From NCBI GenBank assembly GCA_947579665.1, contig OX388348.1:4712001-4776000 (forward strand): a DNA stretch of 64,000 nt. The letters are read 5' to 3'. The first letter of the stretch is position 1. Each line of letters starts with the position of its first letter. This document shows, piece after piece, positions 22,058 to 33,726 of this stretch. A program made the translations under genes and the position numbers. The stretch comes from Sympetrum striolatum (taxonomy: Eukaryota > Arthropoda > Insecta > Odonata > Libellulidae). The notes beneath the pieces were generated by a model. That model was given only the letters and a program-made list of their open reading frames with translations, did not search any database and was not told where the DNA came from.

Positions 22058-23497
22058 GAAACATCCAAAACTCCAAAAATATCGGTGAAATATCAGGTTT
22101 TTGGTCATATTTTGGTGAAAATTAAGCAAAACTAGTAAACTTTTGATTCTTATTAATACTTTTGACAAGATCTATCTAATTTTAGAAGAAATATTCTATT
22201 TTTTGAGCAGGGAACCCAAAAAACGTCGAAAACACAAATGAAAATGGTGAAATATATGGTTTTTGTCCATATTGTTCTAAATTGAGCGTAATTAGTCAAG
22301 TTGGGTTCATGTTAATGCCTTTGACGTGAACTAACACTTTTATTTGGAAATTATCAATAATGCATAGCTGTAAACCCAAAAAACGTCGAAAACTCGAATG
22401 AAATTCGGGAAATTTATGGTTTTATGACATATTTTTCTAAAAATTGAGCATTAATAGTCAGTGTTCAATTCATTTTAATGCTTTTGACGAGATCCATCAA
22501 AGTTTTTTAAAAATATTGAATAATCCATAACAGTAATCCCAAAAAACATCGAAAATTTGAAAAAAAATCGGTAAAATTTCTGGTTTTTGTCCAAATTTTG
22601 CTGAAATTTTTGCAAAACTAGTCAAATTTGGACTCATTTTAATGCTTTTGTCAATATCTACCCATATTTAAAAAAAATTCAATTTCTCATTGCACTTAAC
22701 CCAGAAAACGTCGAAAACGGGAATAAAATCGGTGAAATTTATGGTTTTTGGCCATATTTTAATAAAAATTCAGCGAAACTAGCCAAAGTTTGATTCATGT
22801 TAATGCTGTTGACAAAATCTATCAAAATAATTTAGAAATATTCAATTTTCCCAAGCAGTAAACCCAAAAAAATTCGAAATGTCAAAAGAAAACATTGACA
22901 ATTCCGGATTTTAGCCAAAATTAGCTGAAATTGAGCATAACTGGTTACATTGGATTCATTTAAATGCTTTTGCCGAGATCTACCAAAATTTTTAAAATAC
23001 ATTCAATTTTTTGGAGCAGTTAACCCGAAAAACGTCATTCGAAAAACGAAAATTTGAAAAAATTCGGTAAAATTTCTGGTTTTTTCTTATTTTTTCTAAA
23101 AATTTAGCAAAACTGATCAAATTTGGACTCATTTTAAAGCTTTTGCCGAGATCAACCCAAATTCTAAAAACATATTCAATTTTTTGGAGCAGTTAACCTG
23201 AATAACGTCGAAAACAGGAATAAAATCGGTAAATTTTATGGTTTTTGGCTATATTTTTATAAAAATGGAGGTAAACTGCTCAACTTTGGTTTCATTTTAA
23301 TGCTTTTGCCGGTATCTATCAAATTCTAAAAACATATTCAATTTTTATTAGGTGCAAACCCAAAAGCCGTCGTAAACTCGTATAAATTCGTTTAAATTTA
23401 CGGTTTTTGGCTATATTTTGCTAAAAATTGCGCTAAACAAGACACAATTGTATTCATTTTAAAGCTTTTGAAGGGATCCATCCATCTGGGTAATTAT
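22058..23497. repeat. sat162 nine-monomer run (HOR type)
   Basis: Standard run ending in GGGATCCATCCATCTGGG. The GGATCC variant of the transition is found only where the GT-bearing HOR follows (16120, 23476, 49039, 59778). Confidence 0.9.
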
Positions 23498-23999
23498 GAT
23501 TGATAACCCGATGTCGATGAACAGAGTTCGATGACCCGAGGTCGCTGACCTTAGGTCAATTACCCGAGGTGAATGATCCGAGGTCATTGACCCGAAGTTA
23601 TTGACCCATGGTCATAAAACCGAGGTCAATGACCTGAGGTCAATGACCCAAGATCGATGACCTGAGGTCGATGACCCGAGGTCACTGACCTTAGGTCAAT
23701 GACCCGAGGTCAATGACCCGAGGTCAATGACCCAAGGTAAATGAAACAAAGTCACTGACCCGAGGTTGACTCCGGGTGGTCGACTTCGGGAGGTGCAATC
23801 CGGGACGTCAACTCTGGGACTTTGTTTACGGGAGGTCGACTCCGGGAGGTCAACTCCGGGAGGTCGACACCGGGAGGTTTACTCCGGGAGGTCGACTCCG
23901 GGAGGTCGACTCCGGGAGATCGACTCCGGGAGGTCGACTCCGGGAGGTCGACTCTGGGAGGTCGACTCCGGAAGGTGGACTCCGGGAGGGTGACTCCAC
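23498..23999. repeat. 14A (to 23763) plus 14B (23764-23999) minisatellites
   Basis: Same variant set as 16141 and an exact counterpart of 49062-49563. One 14B unit reads GGGAGGTTTACTCC, present in this pair but not at 16141 or 59811. Confidence 0.9.
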
Positions 24000-24194
24000 G
24001 AGGTTGATAACAGGATTTCAATTCCAAGATGAGAGTTCTGAGAGGTCGACTCAGATAGATCGGATCACTCGGTGAGTCATATTCAGGTTTTCGACAAATA
24101 GAGTTTGACTCCGGACCATTCAAGGTCGGTTTCTGGAACAGTTACGGAAAAGTCGTCGAAAAGTAGGCATTTTTACGAATTTTCACTGTTTTTT
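24000..24194. repeat. Anchor and start of T2, interrupted by GT-element composite
   Basis: Anchor variant with GTGAGTCATATTCAGG, as at all loci that carry the GT insertion. T2 breaks at the T-tract at 24189-24194. Confidence 0.85.
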
Positions 24195-26410
24195 ACATTC
24201 TCCATATACGAAGTATAGAGAAAGTATTGTTTTCATGAAAAAATTCGACTTCGAGATTTCAACGGAAATACACGTTTTGGGGTCACTAGAACACGTTTTG
24301 ACCATTTTCGGAATGATGTCTGTGTGTATGTGTGTGAGTGTGTGTGTGTATGTGTGTGTGATAATGGGCGTTCTAACTCGAAAACTAAAAGTCGTATCAA
24401 TACCAAACTTCATATAAGGTACTTTTGTGGGTGCTGTCAGAGTTGATTAGTTTTTAGAGTAAATCCGTTAACCGGAAGTCGAGCTTTATTCATTAAAGCT
24501 CATTTCCGGTTTTCAAAATATCTCCATAAATATGATATATACGTCTATTGTATTACTTATAAATGTTTTAGATAGTATATTTTACTATTACTTTTGTATT
24601 TAACATATTTTTGTATCACCGGTTCATTAGTAGTTATTCGTGAAATACTGATAAACCGGAAGAAGATGATTATGTACTTTGTGGGCGCTCTAACATGAAA
24701 ACTAACTGTCGGATCAACACCAAATTTCATAAATGTTACTTTTATTACAGTCGTTAGAGTTGATTAGTTTTTGGAGTAGATCGGTCACCCGGAAGTTGAG
24801 CTTCATTCTTCAAAGCTTATTTCCGGTTTTCAAAATATCTCCATAAATATGATATTTAGGTATATACTATTATTTATAAATGTTGTTAAAAATTTAATTT
24901 ACTATAACTTTTGTATGAAACATAATTTTGCATCACTGATTGTTTAGGAGTTATCCATGAAATACTGTTAAACCGGAAGTTGCTGATTATGTACGTTGTG
25001 TAAAGCTCATTTCTGGTTTTCAAAATATATCCATAAATATGATTTATTGGTATATTGTATTCCTTATAAAAGTTTTAGATAATATAATTTACTATAACTT
25101 TTGTATTTAATATATTTTTGTATCACCGGTTGATTAAGAGTTATTCGTGCAATACCGATAACCCGGGAAGTAGCTGTTATGTCTTTTGTGGGCGCTCTAA
25201 CATGAAAACCATTCGTTGTATCAATTTTAAATTCCACATATAGTGTTTTTGTTGGTGTCGTTAGAGTTGATTAGTTTTTGGAGTAAATCGGTTGACCGGA
25301 AGTCGAGCTTCATTCTACAAAGCTCATTTCCGGTTTTCAAAATATCTCCATAAATATGATATTTAGGTATATACTATTAATTATAAATGTTTTAGAAAAT
25401 TTATTTTACTATAACTTTTGTATGAAACATACTTTTATATCACCGATTGTTTAGGAGTTCTTCATGAAATACCGATAAACCGGAATTTGCTTAGTATGTA
25501 CTTTGTGGGCGCTCTCACATGAAAACTATTTGTCGTTTCAACACCAAATTTCATGTATATTACTTTGGTTGTTGTGATTAGAGTTTATTATTTTTTAGAG
25601 TATATCATTGAACCGGAAGTTGAGCTTTACTCTTCGAAGCTTATTTCCGATTTTGCAAAATACCTCTATAAATATGATATTTAGGTATATACTATTATTT
25701 TTAAAAGTTTTAGAAAAATTACTCTACTACACCTTTTGTATTAAACATATTTTTGTATCACTGATTGTTTAGGAGTTATTCGTGAAATACCGATAAACCG
25801 GAAGTTGCTGATTATTTACTTTGTGGGCGCTCTTACCTGAAAACTATTTGTCGTATCAACACCAAATTTCGTACATTTTATTTTGGTTGGTGTCATCAGA
25901 GTTGATTAGGTTTTGGAGGATATCGGTTTACCAGAAGTCGATCTTTATTTTTGGAAGCTCATTTCCGTTTTTGAAACATTTCACCATTAAACCTTAAGTA
26001 GTCTCGTGGGGTCAATGTGACATCAGGCGCTATATTACCGTCGGGATCACAGAAACTAATGAAGATATTTCAACCAAATTTTCGTTTTGTAAAAATGTTG
26101 TCGATGTTATGATTATCTGAGGATTTTCTTAATGTCAAGTTATAAGAAGTATGCAATTTTAGCAGTGTTACCAAATTTACTGAAATAAATTTTAATAATT
26201 ATCTAAACATTATTTCAACAATTTTTAAGCACCTATACATAAAATAATTCATAGGTATTTTAAAGATTTACTGAATATTTTAGGAATGAATCTATAATGT
26301 TTAAAATGCTATTACAGTTCACAGAATACCTTACTAATGCTCACTGAGTAAATATGTGTTGATATAGTTTCAATATAGTAACAAAGAGCTACGCATTAAT
26401 TTGTTTTTTT
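24195..26410 (+). mobile_element. GT-element composite, left member
   Basis: Terminal hairpin (ACATTCTCCATATACG...), a short (GT)n tract (about 24320-24360), then about five internal ~315-bp repeats marked by GGGCGTTCT/GGGCGCTCT at about 24365, 24682, 25190, 25507 and 25823. From about 25985 the sequence changes to a segment of unknown affiliation (GTAGTCTCGTGGGGTCAATG onward) that ends in a T-run at 26404-26410. No credible ORF. The order of parts is identical in the copies at 49759 and 60511. Confidence 0.8.
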
Positions 26411-27429
26411 ACTTTCTCCATATACGAAGTATAGAGAAAGTATTGTTTTCATGAAAAATTTCGACTTCGAGATGTCAACGGAAATACATGTTTTGGGGTC
26501 CCTAGAACACGTTTTGAAAATTTTCGGAATGATGTCTGTGTGTGTGTGTGTGTATGTGTGTGTGTGATAGTGGGCGCTCTAACGTGAAAACTATTGGTCG
26601 TATCAATACCAAACTTCATGTATAGTAGTGGTGTGTGTGCTGTCAGAGTTGATTAGTTTTTGGAGTAAATCGGTCAACCGGAAGTCGAGCTTTATTGATT
26701 AAAGCTCATTTCCGGTTTTCAAAATATCTCCATAAATATGATATATACGTATATTGTATTACTTATAAAAGTTTTAGATAATGTAATTTACTATAACTTT
26801 TGTATTTAATATATTTTTGTATCTGCGGTTGATTAGGAGTTATTCGTGAAATGCTGATAAACCGGAAGAAGATGATTATGTACTTTGTGGGCGCTCTAAC
26901 ATGAAAACTAACTGTCGGATCAACACCAAATTTCATAAATGTTACTTTTATTACAGTCGTTAGAGTTGATTAGTTTTTGGAGTAGATCGGTCACCCGGAA
27001 GTTGAGCTTCATTCTTCAAAGCTTATTTCCGGTTTTCAAAATATCTCCATAAATATGATATTTAGGTATATACTATTAAATATATATGTTTTAGAAAATA
27101 AAATTTACTATAACTTTTGTTTGAAACATATTTTTTTCTCACTGATTGTTTAGGAGTTATACATGAAATACTGATAAACCGGAAGTTGCTGATTATGTAC
27201 TTTGTGGGCGCTCTGGGCTCTATGGGCGAAAGGCCAAATTCATCTTTTTTCATCGAGCATGTCCCGAAAAACATTATTTATAATTTTTGTGACGTAAAAG
27301 ATAATAATATATAAATTAATCACTCATCTTCCAAGTTTATATTGAATATAGAGTTCGAAATTACTGTCCTAGATAAATATTTACATCTTATGTATGGAGA
27401 AAGTCATGTGCTGGCCACATCAGATTTTT
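26411..27429 (+). mobile_element. GT-element composite, right member (both termini present)
   Basis: The most complete single element. It starts ACTTTCTCCATATACGAAG and ends TATGGAGAAAGTCATG, then TGGCCACATCAGATTTTT. ACTTTCTCCATA and TATGGAGAAAGT form a 12-bp inverted pair near the two ends. Internal parts are (GT)n (26536-26570), two ~315-bp repeats, then a right-end region (GGGCGAAAGGCC onward). It rejoins T2 at GGCTTTATTTTGC, and the T-tract on both sides suggests insertion into oligo-T. A 65-70 aa frame recurs here and in the sister copies only because the copies are recent. Confidence 0.8.
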
Positions 27430-28090
27430 GGCTTTATTTTGCAAAAAATTCGAAATAATATATTTGATTTTGGACTCGTTTTGTTAACCAAAACGACATT
27501 TTTGAAACATTTTGAACACAAATTTTATTTCTACTCTAGTAATTAGCTCGGTAATGATTTGATATTTGAGGCATTTCGAAATTTTGAACAATCATTCTAT
27601 TTCTTGAAGTTAATTTTGGATAATTTGGCAAATATTTTGCATTTTAACGAAATTTGACAGTGTTTTGTGCTGTATTTTGAAAACAATTTGGAAAATCTAA
27701 TCGAATTTTGACTCGTGTTGAAGATCTAAACGAGAATTTTAAAAAATTTTGAACACAAATTTAATTTTTATCTTTTAATTTAAGGAGTAACGGCATAAAG
27801 TGGGCATTTTTTCGAATTGTTTCAATTTTTTGATGAGATTTTTCTAACATTCTAAAAATAATATTTGGAATTTGGTCTCCTCCTTAAAATCTAATCGAGA
27901 TCAGTGAAAATCTGAGATAAAATTAGCTTTTCCTTATCAACTTAAAGGAAAATCATCAAAAGATGGGCAGTTTTTCAAACTATTCCTTGCACTAATCATT
28001 ATCGTATTTGAATATGGATTTGTGTTAAAGATCCAAACGAAACTTTTTAGAGATGTTTAACACATATTGCATATTATTAATTCTATCAAT
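27430..28090. repeat. T2 block, distal part after GT insertion
   Basis: Continues T2 exactly where 24194 left off. Private variants AAACGACATTTTTG and GTGTTTTGTGCTG are shared with 53060/53230 and 63670/63840, which ties the three insertion-bearing HORs together. From about 27840 it carries TCTAACATTCTAAAAATAAT, shared with 35411 but not with 52998. Confidence 0.85.
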
Positions 28091-31000
28091 TGAAACATCC
28101 AAAACTCCAAAAATATCGGTGAAATATCAGGTTTTTGGTCATATTTTGGTGAAAATTGAGCAAAACTAGTAAATTATTGATTCTTTTTAATACTTTTGAC
28201 ATGATCTATCTAAATTTAGAAGAAATATTCTATTTTTTGAGCAGGGAACCCAAAAAACGTCGAAAACTCGAATAAAAACGATGATATTAATTTTTTTTTG
28301 GCCATATTTTTCTAAAAATTGAGAGAAACTAGTCAATGTTGGATTCATTTTAATTTTTTTGTTGAGATCTTCCAAAAATATTTAGAGGTATTTGATAATT
28401 CATAGTTGTAAAATCAAAAAACGTCCAAGACTCGAATAAGATCGGTGAAATTTCTCGTTCTTGGCCATTGTTTTCTTACAATTGAGCAAAGCTAGTCAAC
28501 GTTTGATTTATTTTAATGCTTTTCAAGAGATCTATACAATATATTTTGAATTATTCAATTTTCAGTAGCAGTTAACGTAAAAAATTTCAAAAACTGAAAA
28601 AAATCAGTGAAATTTCTTGTTTTTCGCCAACTCTAGCGGTAAAATTGAGAAAAAATAGTCTAGTTTGGATTCTTTTTAATGCCTATGCCTAGATTTATCC
28701 AAATTTACAAGATATATTAAATTTTTCACAGCAGTAAACCCGAAAAAACGCCATAAACTGGAATAAAATCGGTGAAATTTATGTTTTTGTCATATTTTTT
28801 AAAAATATTCAACAAAACTAGTAAATGTTGTATTCATATTAAAGCTTTTAACGACATCTATCAAAATAATATAAATGATATTTAATTTTCCATAGCAGTA
28901 AACCAAAAAAACGTTGAAAAGTAAATAAACGGTGAAATTTCTGGATGTTGGCCAAATTTTGCTGAAGTTGAGAAAAACTGGTCAAATAGGGATTCATTTT
29001 AATGCTATTGCCGAGATCTATCCAAATTTGAATGAAATAATCAATATTTTGCAGCAGTTAAACCAACTAACGTCGAAATCTCGAAAAAGGACAGTGAAAT
29101 TTTAATATTTTTGGCCATATTTTGGTAAACATTGAGATAACTAGTAAACATTGGATACATATTAATGGTGCAGACTAGAAATATCTAACTTCTTTGGAAA
29201 TATTATAGTTTTCGATGCAGTTAACCCAAAAAACGATGAAAACTCAAATGAAATTGGTGAAATATTTGGTTTTTTCGCCATATTGTTCTAAATTGAGCGT
29301 AATTAGTCACGTTGGATTCATGTTAATGCCTTTGACGTGACCTAACACATTTATTTGGAAATTATCAATAATGATAGCTGTAAACCCAAAAAACGTCGAA
29401 AACTCGAATGAAATTCGTGAAATTTATGGTTTTTGGCCATTATTTTCTACAAATTGAGCAAACCTAGTCAATGTTATACTGATTTTAAAGCTAATGACGA
29501 GATCCATCATAAACATTTAGAAATATTGAATAATCCATAGCAGTTAACCAAAGAAACGTCGAAAGCTCAAACAAAATCAGTGAAATTCCTGGTTATAGTC
29601 CAAATTTTGCTGGAAATTTGTAAAAGTAGTCAAATTTTAATTCATTTTGATGCTTTTGCCGAGATTTACCCAAATTTAAAAGAATATTCAATTTTCGGAG
29701 CAGTTAACCCAAAAAACGTCGAAAACAGGAATAAAATCGGTGAAATTCATGGTTTTTGGTAATATTTTTTTAAACATTGAGTAAAACTAGTCAATGTTGG
29801 ATTCATTTTAATGTTGTTGACAAAATCTATCAAAATAATTTAAAAATATTCAAATTTCTGTAGCAGTAAACCCAAAAACCTCGAAAAATCAAAATTAACA
29901 GGGAAATTTCTGGATTTTTTCTAAAGTTTAGCTGAAATTCAGCAAAACCTGTCAACTTTTGATTCATTTTAATGCTATATCCGAGTTCTATCCAAATTTA
30001 AAAGAAATAATCAATTTCTTGTTGCAGTTAACCCAAAAAACGTCTAAAACAGGAATAAAATCGGTGAAATTTATGGTTTTTGGCAACTAAAAACAATTGA
30101 GCAAAACAAGTCAACGTTTGCTTTATTTTAATGCTTTTGAAGAGATATGAATGAGCATTATTTGGAAATTTCCAATAATTAATAGCTATAAACCCAAAAA
30201 ACGTCAAAAACTCACAAAACGCAGTGATATTTCAGGTTTTTGGTCACATTTTGCTGAAATTTTAGCAAAACCTGTCAACTTCTGATTCATTTTAATTCTT
30301 TTACTTAGATCTATTCAAATTTAGAAGAAATTTCAATTTTTCTTAGCAGCAGAACCCAAAAAACGTCGAAAACTCGAATAAAATTCGTGAAATTTATGGT
30401 TTTATGCCATATTTTTCTAAAAATTGAGCATTAATAGTCAGTGTTCAATTCATTTAAATGCTATTGACGAGATCCATCAAAGTTTTTTAGAAATATTGAA
30501 TAATCCATAACAGTAATCCCAAAAAACATCGAAAATTTGAAAAAAAATCGGTAAAATTTCTGGTTTTTGTCCAAAATTTGCTGAAAATTTTGCAAAACTA
30601 GTCAAGTTTGGACTCATTTTAATGCTTTTGTCAATATCTACCAAGATATAAAAAAAATTCAATTTCTCATTGCAGTTAACCCAGAAAACGTCGAAAACAG
30701 GAATAAAATCGGTGAAATTTCGGTTTTTGGCCATATTTTTATAAAAATTCAGCGAAGCTAGTCAAAGTTTGATTCATGTTAATGCTGTTGCCAAAATCTA
30801 TCAAAATAATTTAGAAATATTCAATTTTCCCAAGCAGTAAACCCAAAAAAATTCGAAATGTCAAAAGAAAAGATTGACAATTCCGGATTTTAGCCAAATT
30901 TAGCTGAAATTGAGCATAACTGGTTACATTGGATTCATTTTAATGCTTTTGCCGAGATCTACCCAAATTCCAAAAACATATTCAATTTTTTGGAGCAGTT

Positions 31001-31307
31001 AACCTGAATAACGTCGAAAACAGGAATAAAATCGGTAAAATTTGTGGTTTTTGGCTATATTTTTATAAAAATGGAGGTAAACTGGACAACTTTGGTTTCA
31101 TTTTAATGCTTTTGCCGATATCTATCAAATTCTAAAAAAATATTCAATTTTTATTAAGTGCAATCCCAAAAGCCGTCGTAAACTCGTATAAATTCGTTTA
31201 AATTTACGGTTTTCGGCTACATATTGCTAAAAATTGCGCTAAACAAGACACAAATGTATTCATTTTAAAGCTTTTGAATGAATCTATCCATCTGGGTAAT
31301 TATGATT
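28091..31307. repeat. sat162 array, about 20 monomers (long ancestral run)
   Basis: The longest monomer run. Its first ~17 monomers parallel 7065-9840 in order (TGCAGACTAG at 29169 against 8161). The last ones resemble the end of the nine-monomer run but lack the ACGTCATTCGAAAAACG monomer. Confidence 0.85.
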
Positions 31308-31640
31308 GATGACCCGATGTCGATGAACAGAGTTCGATGACCCAAGGCCAAAGACCCAAGGTCAATGAGGTGGAAATGGAAGTTGACTCGAGGTCATTGA
31401 CCCGAAGTCATTGACCCCAGGTCATAAAACCGAGGTCGATGACCTGAGGTCAATGACCCAAGATCGATGACCCGAGGTCAATGGCCCGAGGTCAATGAAC
31501 CAAGGTAAATGAAACAAAGTCACTGACCCGAGGTTGACTCCGGGTGGTCGACTCCGGGAGATCAAATCCGGTACGTCAATCTGGGACTTTGTTTCCGGTA
31601 GGTCGACTCCGGGAGGTCAACTCCGGGAGGGTGACTCCAC
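31308..31640. repeat. 14A (to 31529) plus short 14B (31530-31640) minisatellites
   Basis: A contracted locus: 14B retains only about five recognisable units around the irregular GACTTTGTTTCCGG segment. Confidence 0.85.
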
Positions 31641-32003
31641 GAGGTTGATAACAGGATTTCAATTCCAAGATGAGAGTTCTGAGAGGTCGACTCAGATAGA
31701 TCGGATCACTCGGTGCGTCATATTCGGGTTTTCGACAAATGGAGTTTGACTCTGGACCATTCAAGGTCGGTTTCTTGCACAGTTACGGAAAATTCGTATA
31801 AACGTAGGCATTTTTACGAATTTTTACTGTTTTTTGGCTTTATTTTGCAAAAAATTCGAAATAATATATTTGAATTTGGACTCGTTTTGTTAACCAAAAC
31901 GATATTTTTGAAACATTTTGAACACAAATTTTATTTCTACTCTAGTAATTAGCTCGGTAATGATTTGATATTTGAGGCATTACGAAATTTTGAACAATCA
32001 AAC
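31641..32003. repeat. Anchor and truncated T2
   Basis: Complete anchor, then T2 cut after about 200 bp, at TTTTGAACAATCAAACC. At that point a new 14A array begins, about 500 bp earlier than T2 normally ends. Confidence 0.85.
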
Positions 32004-32560
32004 CTAAAAAAACCAAGGTCGATGACCTGAGGTCAATGACCCAAGATCGATGACCTGAGGTCGATCACCCGAGGTTGCTGACCTTAGGTCAATGACCCGA
32101 GGTCAATGACCCGAGGTCAATGACCCGAGTTCAATGACCCGAGTTCAATGACCCAAGGTCAATGACCCGAGTTCAATGACCCGAGGTCAATGACCCGAGT
32201 TCAATGACCCGAGGTCAATGACCCGAGGTCAATGACCCGAGGTCAATGACCCGAGGTCAATAACCCGAGGTCAATGACCCGAGGTCAATGACCCGAGGTC
32301 AATGGCCCGAGGTCAATGACCCAAGGTAAATGAAACAAAGTCAATGACCCGAGGTTGACTCCGGGTGGTCGACTCCGGGAGGTCAAATCCGGGACGTCAA
32401 CTCTGGGACTTTGTTTCCGGGAGGTCAACTCCGGGAGGTCGAATCCGGGAGGTCGACTCCGGGAGGTCGACTCCGGGAGGTCGACTCCGGGAGGTCGACT
32501 CTGGGAGGTCGACTCTTGGAGGTCGACTCCGGGAGGTTGACTCCGGGAGGGTGACTCCAC
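32004..32560. repeat. Longest regular 14A array (to 32352) plus 14B (32353-32560)
   Basis: The most regular 14A array. From 32086 to 32322 there are 17 consecutive 14-bp units without a length change. 14B follows with about 13 units. The gap to the previous anchor is only 920 bp, because T2 and sat162 are missing from this HOR. Confidence 0.95.
32086..32322. promoter_or_regulatory. Tandem IR-1 nuclear-receptor (ecdysone-response-element-like) motifs
   Basis: Unit start positions step by exactly 14 bp (32086, 32100, 32114 and so on). I read each one: 15 of the 17 units match the 13-bp consensus RGKTCANTGAMCY, that is AGGTCA or AGTTCA, one spacer base, then TGACCC. The exceptions are units at 32254 (TAACCC) and 32296 (TGGCCC). 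This consensus is the established inverted-repeat-1 site of the EcR/USP heterodimer, and other AGGTCA-binding nuclear receptors can use it. Binding in vivo is not shown by sequence. The match could be a chance property of a palindromic satellite unit that was then amplified. Confidence 0.4.
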
Positions 32561-32677
32561 GAGGTTGATAACAGGATTTCAATTCCAAGATGAGAGTTCT
32601 GAGAGGTCGACTCAGATAGATCGGATCGCTCGGTGCGTCATATTCGGGTTTTCGACAAATGGAGTTTGACTCCGGAC
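32561..32677. repeat. Anchor, broken at its right part
   Basis: Anchor intact to GTTTGACTCCGGAC. The expected continuation CATTCAAGGTCGG is replaced by TAGAGATGGGCG of the non-satellite island. Confidence 0.9.
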
Positions 32678-32815
32678 TAGAGATGGGCGCCGCGCCGATT
32701 ACGCCAGCCGCCGGCAATATCTGGCACGCCGCCGCCGCCGAAGAAATTACTACGGCGCGCCGCCGCGCCGCCACCGGAAATTTTATCGGCGGCGGCGCGG
32801 CGTGGCTTGGATTTA
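32678..32815. other. GC-rich patch at island left edge, possible hAT-type terminus
   Basis: About 140 bp extremely rich in CGCCG/CGGCG, with mutually complementary blocks (GCGCCGCGCCG near the start, GGCGGCGGCGCGGCG near the end). It begins TAGAGATGGGCG, which resembles hAT-family terminal inverted repeats. A possible partner, CATCTCTG, lies at about 32888, but no matching 8-bp target duplication was found, so the assignment is weak. Open frames here are composition effects. Confidence 0.3.
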
Positions 32816-33726
32816 AAAACAAGGTCCCACAGTCGAAAATATGCTGACAAGTAGTTCGAAGAGATACGCTTTGAACTGATAGATTACATCTCTGGTTTTC
32901 CACGAGGGCGCTGAGTTATACGTAATATTGATACGTGTTACGATTAGGCCGTTTGCACACGTGCCGGCAAAATAGGTGCCAGTGTAGGAGTCGAGGAGCA
33001 CTTGACGGGCAGGAGTCACTGTACAGTGAGTCCCACCTGAAAGTGGCGTTCACTTGACAAGTGTGCCTTGCCCGGGCGAGGTATACTTTACTCAGGCGGC
33101 TATCACTTAACGCATAGTTTTCCTCACATATTTGTAGTTTTTTGTCTTAGAATATGCGGAAACTTGTTTCTAATTATCAGACATAAGTTTTCAAGGAATT
33201 ATAAATTATTATATCATACCTTATTAGTAAACAAAGTTATTAATTTTAAATAAATGAAAAAACTATTTATTGTCGGTCTTTCCATTATAGTTACTTGAGT
33301 TTTGAGTTGAATAAAACTTAAACTAGAATGTCCACAGAAAAACAAGTTCTACCAAATTGTAGCTTGATATGTAGGTATATTGCATGTGCAACTATGTATT
33401 AGAAATTTTTTGTTTTTATCTTTGTGGTACTTTATCGCTGTCAGAAATAAATAAGTTCCCGTTATTTCGCGCTCTCAAACAGAGCGCCCAATTTGAAAAA
33501 TGATAACTCAAAAAAATATTAATTTAATTAATTAAAAAATTTTTACCGATTATCTAAAACAACTTTTTCTCAGTAATGAAAATAGGTACGATTACAAACT
33601 TGGTTTCGTTACCAAGCTCTTGGTAGAATATTTCATAATATTTATATATAAGAATACGAGTAAAATGTTGCTTGCATTTTGCAAGCATGTTGATAACACG
33701 AATTTCAAGTCGACATCATATCGAGA
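32816..33726. other. Island sequence of unknown origin
   Basis: No gene, repeat family or RNA could be recognised. Visible details are a perfect 12-bp palindrome CACTGTACAGTG (33017-33028), a 7-bp-arm hairpin GCGCTCT-CAAAC-AGAGCGC (33469-33487), and AT-rich DNA from about 33110. Short open frames (up to about 60 codons) have no supporting features. Confidence 0.5.

Noticed and set aside
27062..27314. 65-70 codon overlapping frames repeated at 52630 and 63236
   Set aside because: Located inside GT-element copies of recent common origin. Conservation is due to duplication, not selection, and no motif is present.
26411..27429. Helitron identity for the GT-element
   Set aside because: It has a hairpin at its left start rather than a 3' hairpin with CTRR, no TC start and no A/T insertion dinucleotide evidence.
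32086..32322. CRISPR array
   Set aside because: Units are contiguous 14-bp repeats without unique spacers, in a eukaryotic context, and no cas genes are present.
32397..32903. 168-codon minus-strand frame across the island edge
   Set aside because: It joins 14B, anchor and the CG-rich patch. Composition explains the open frame.
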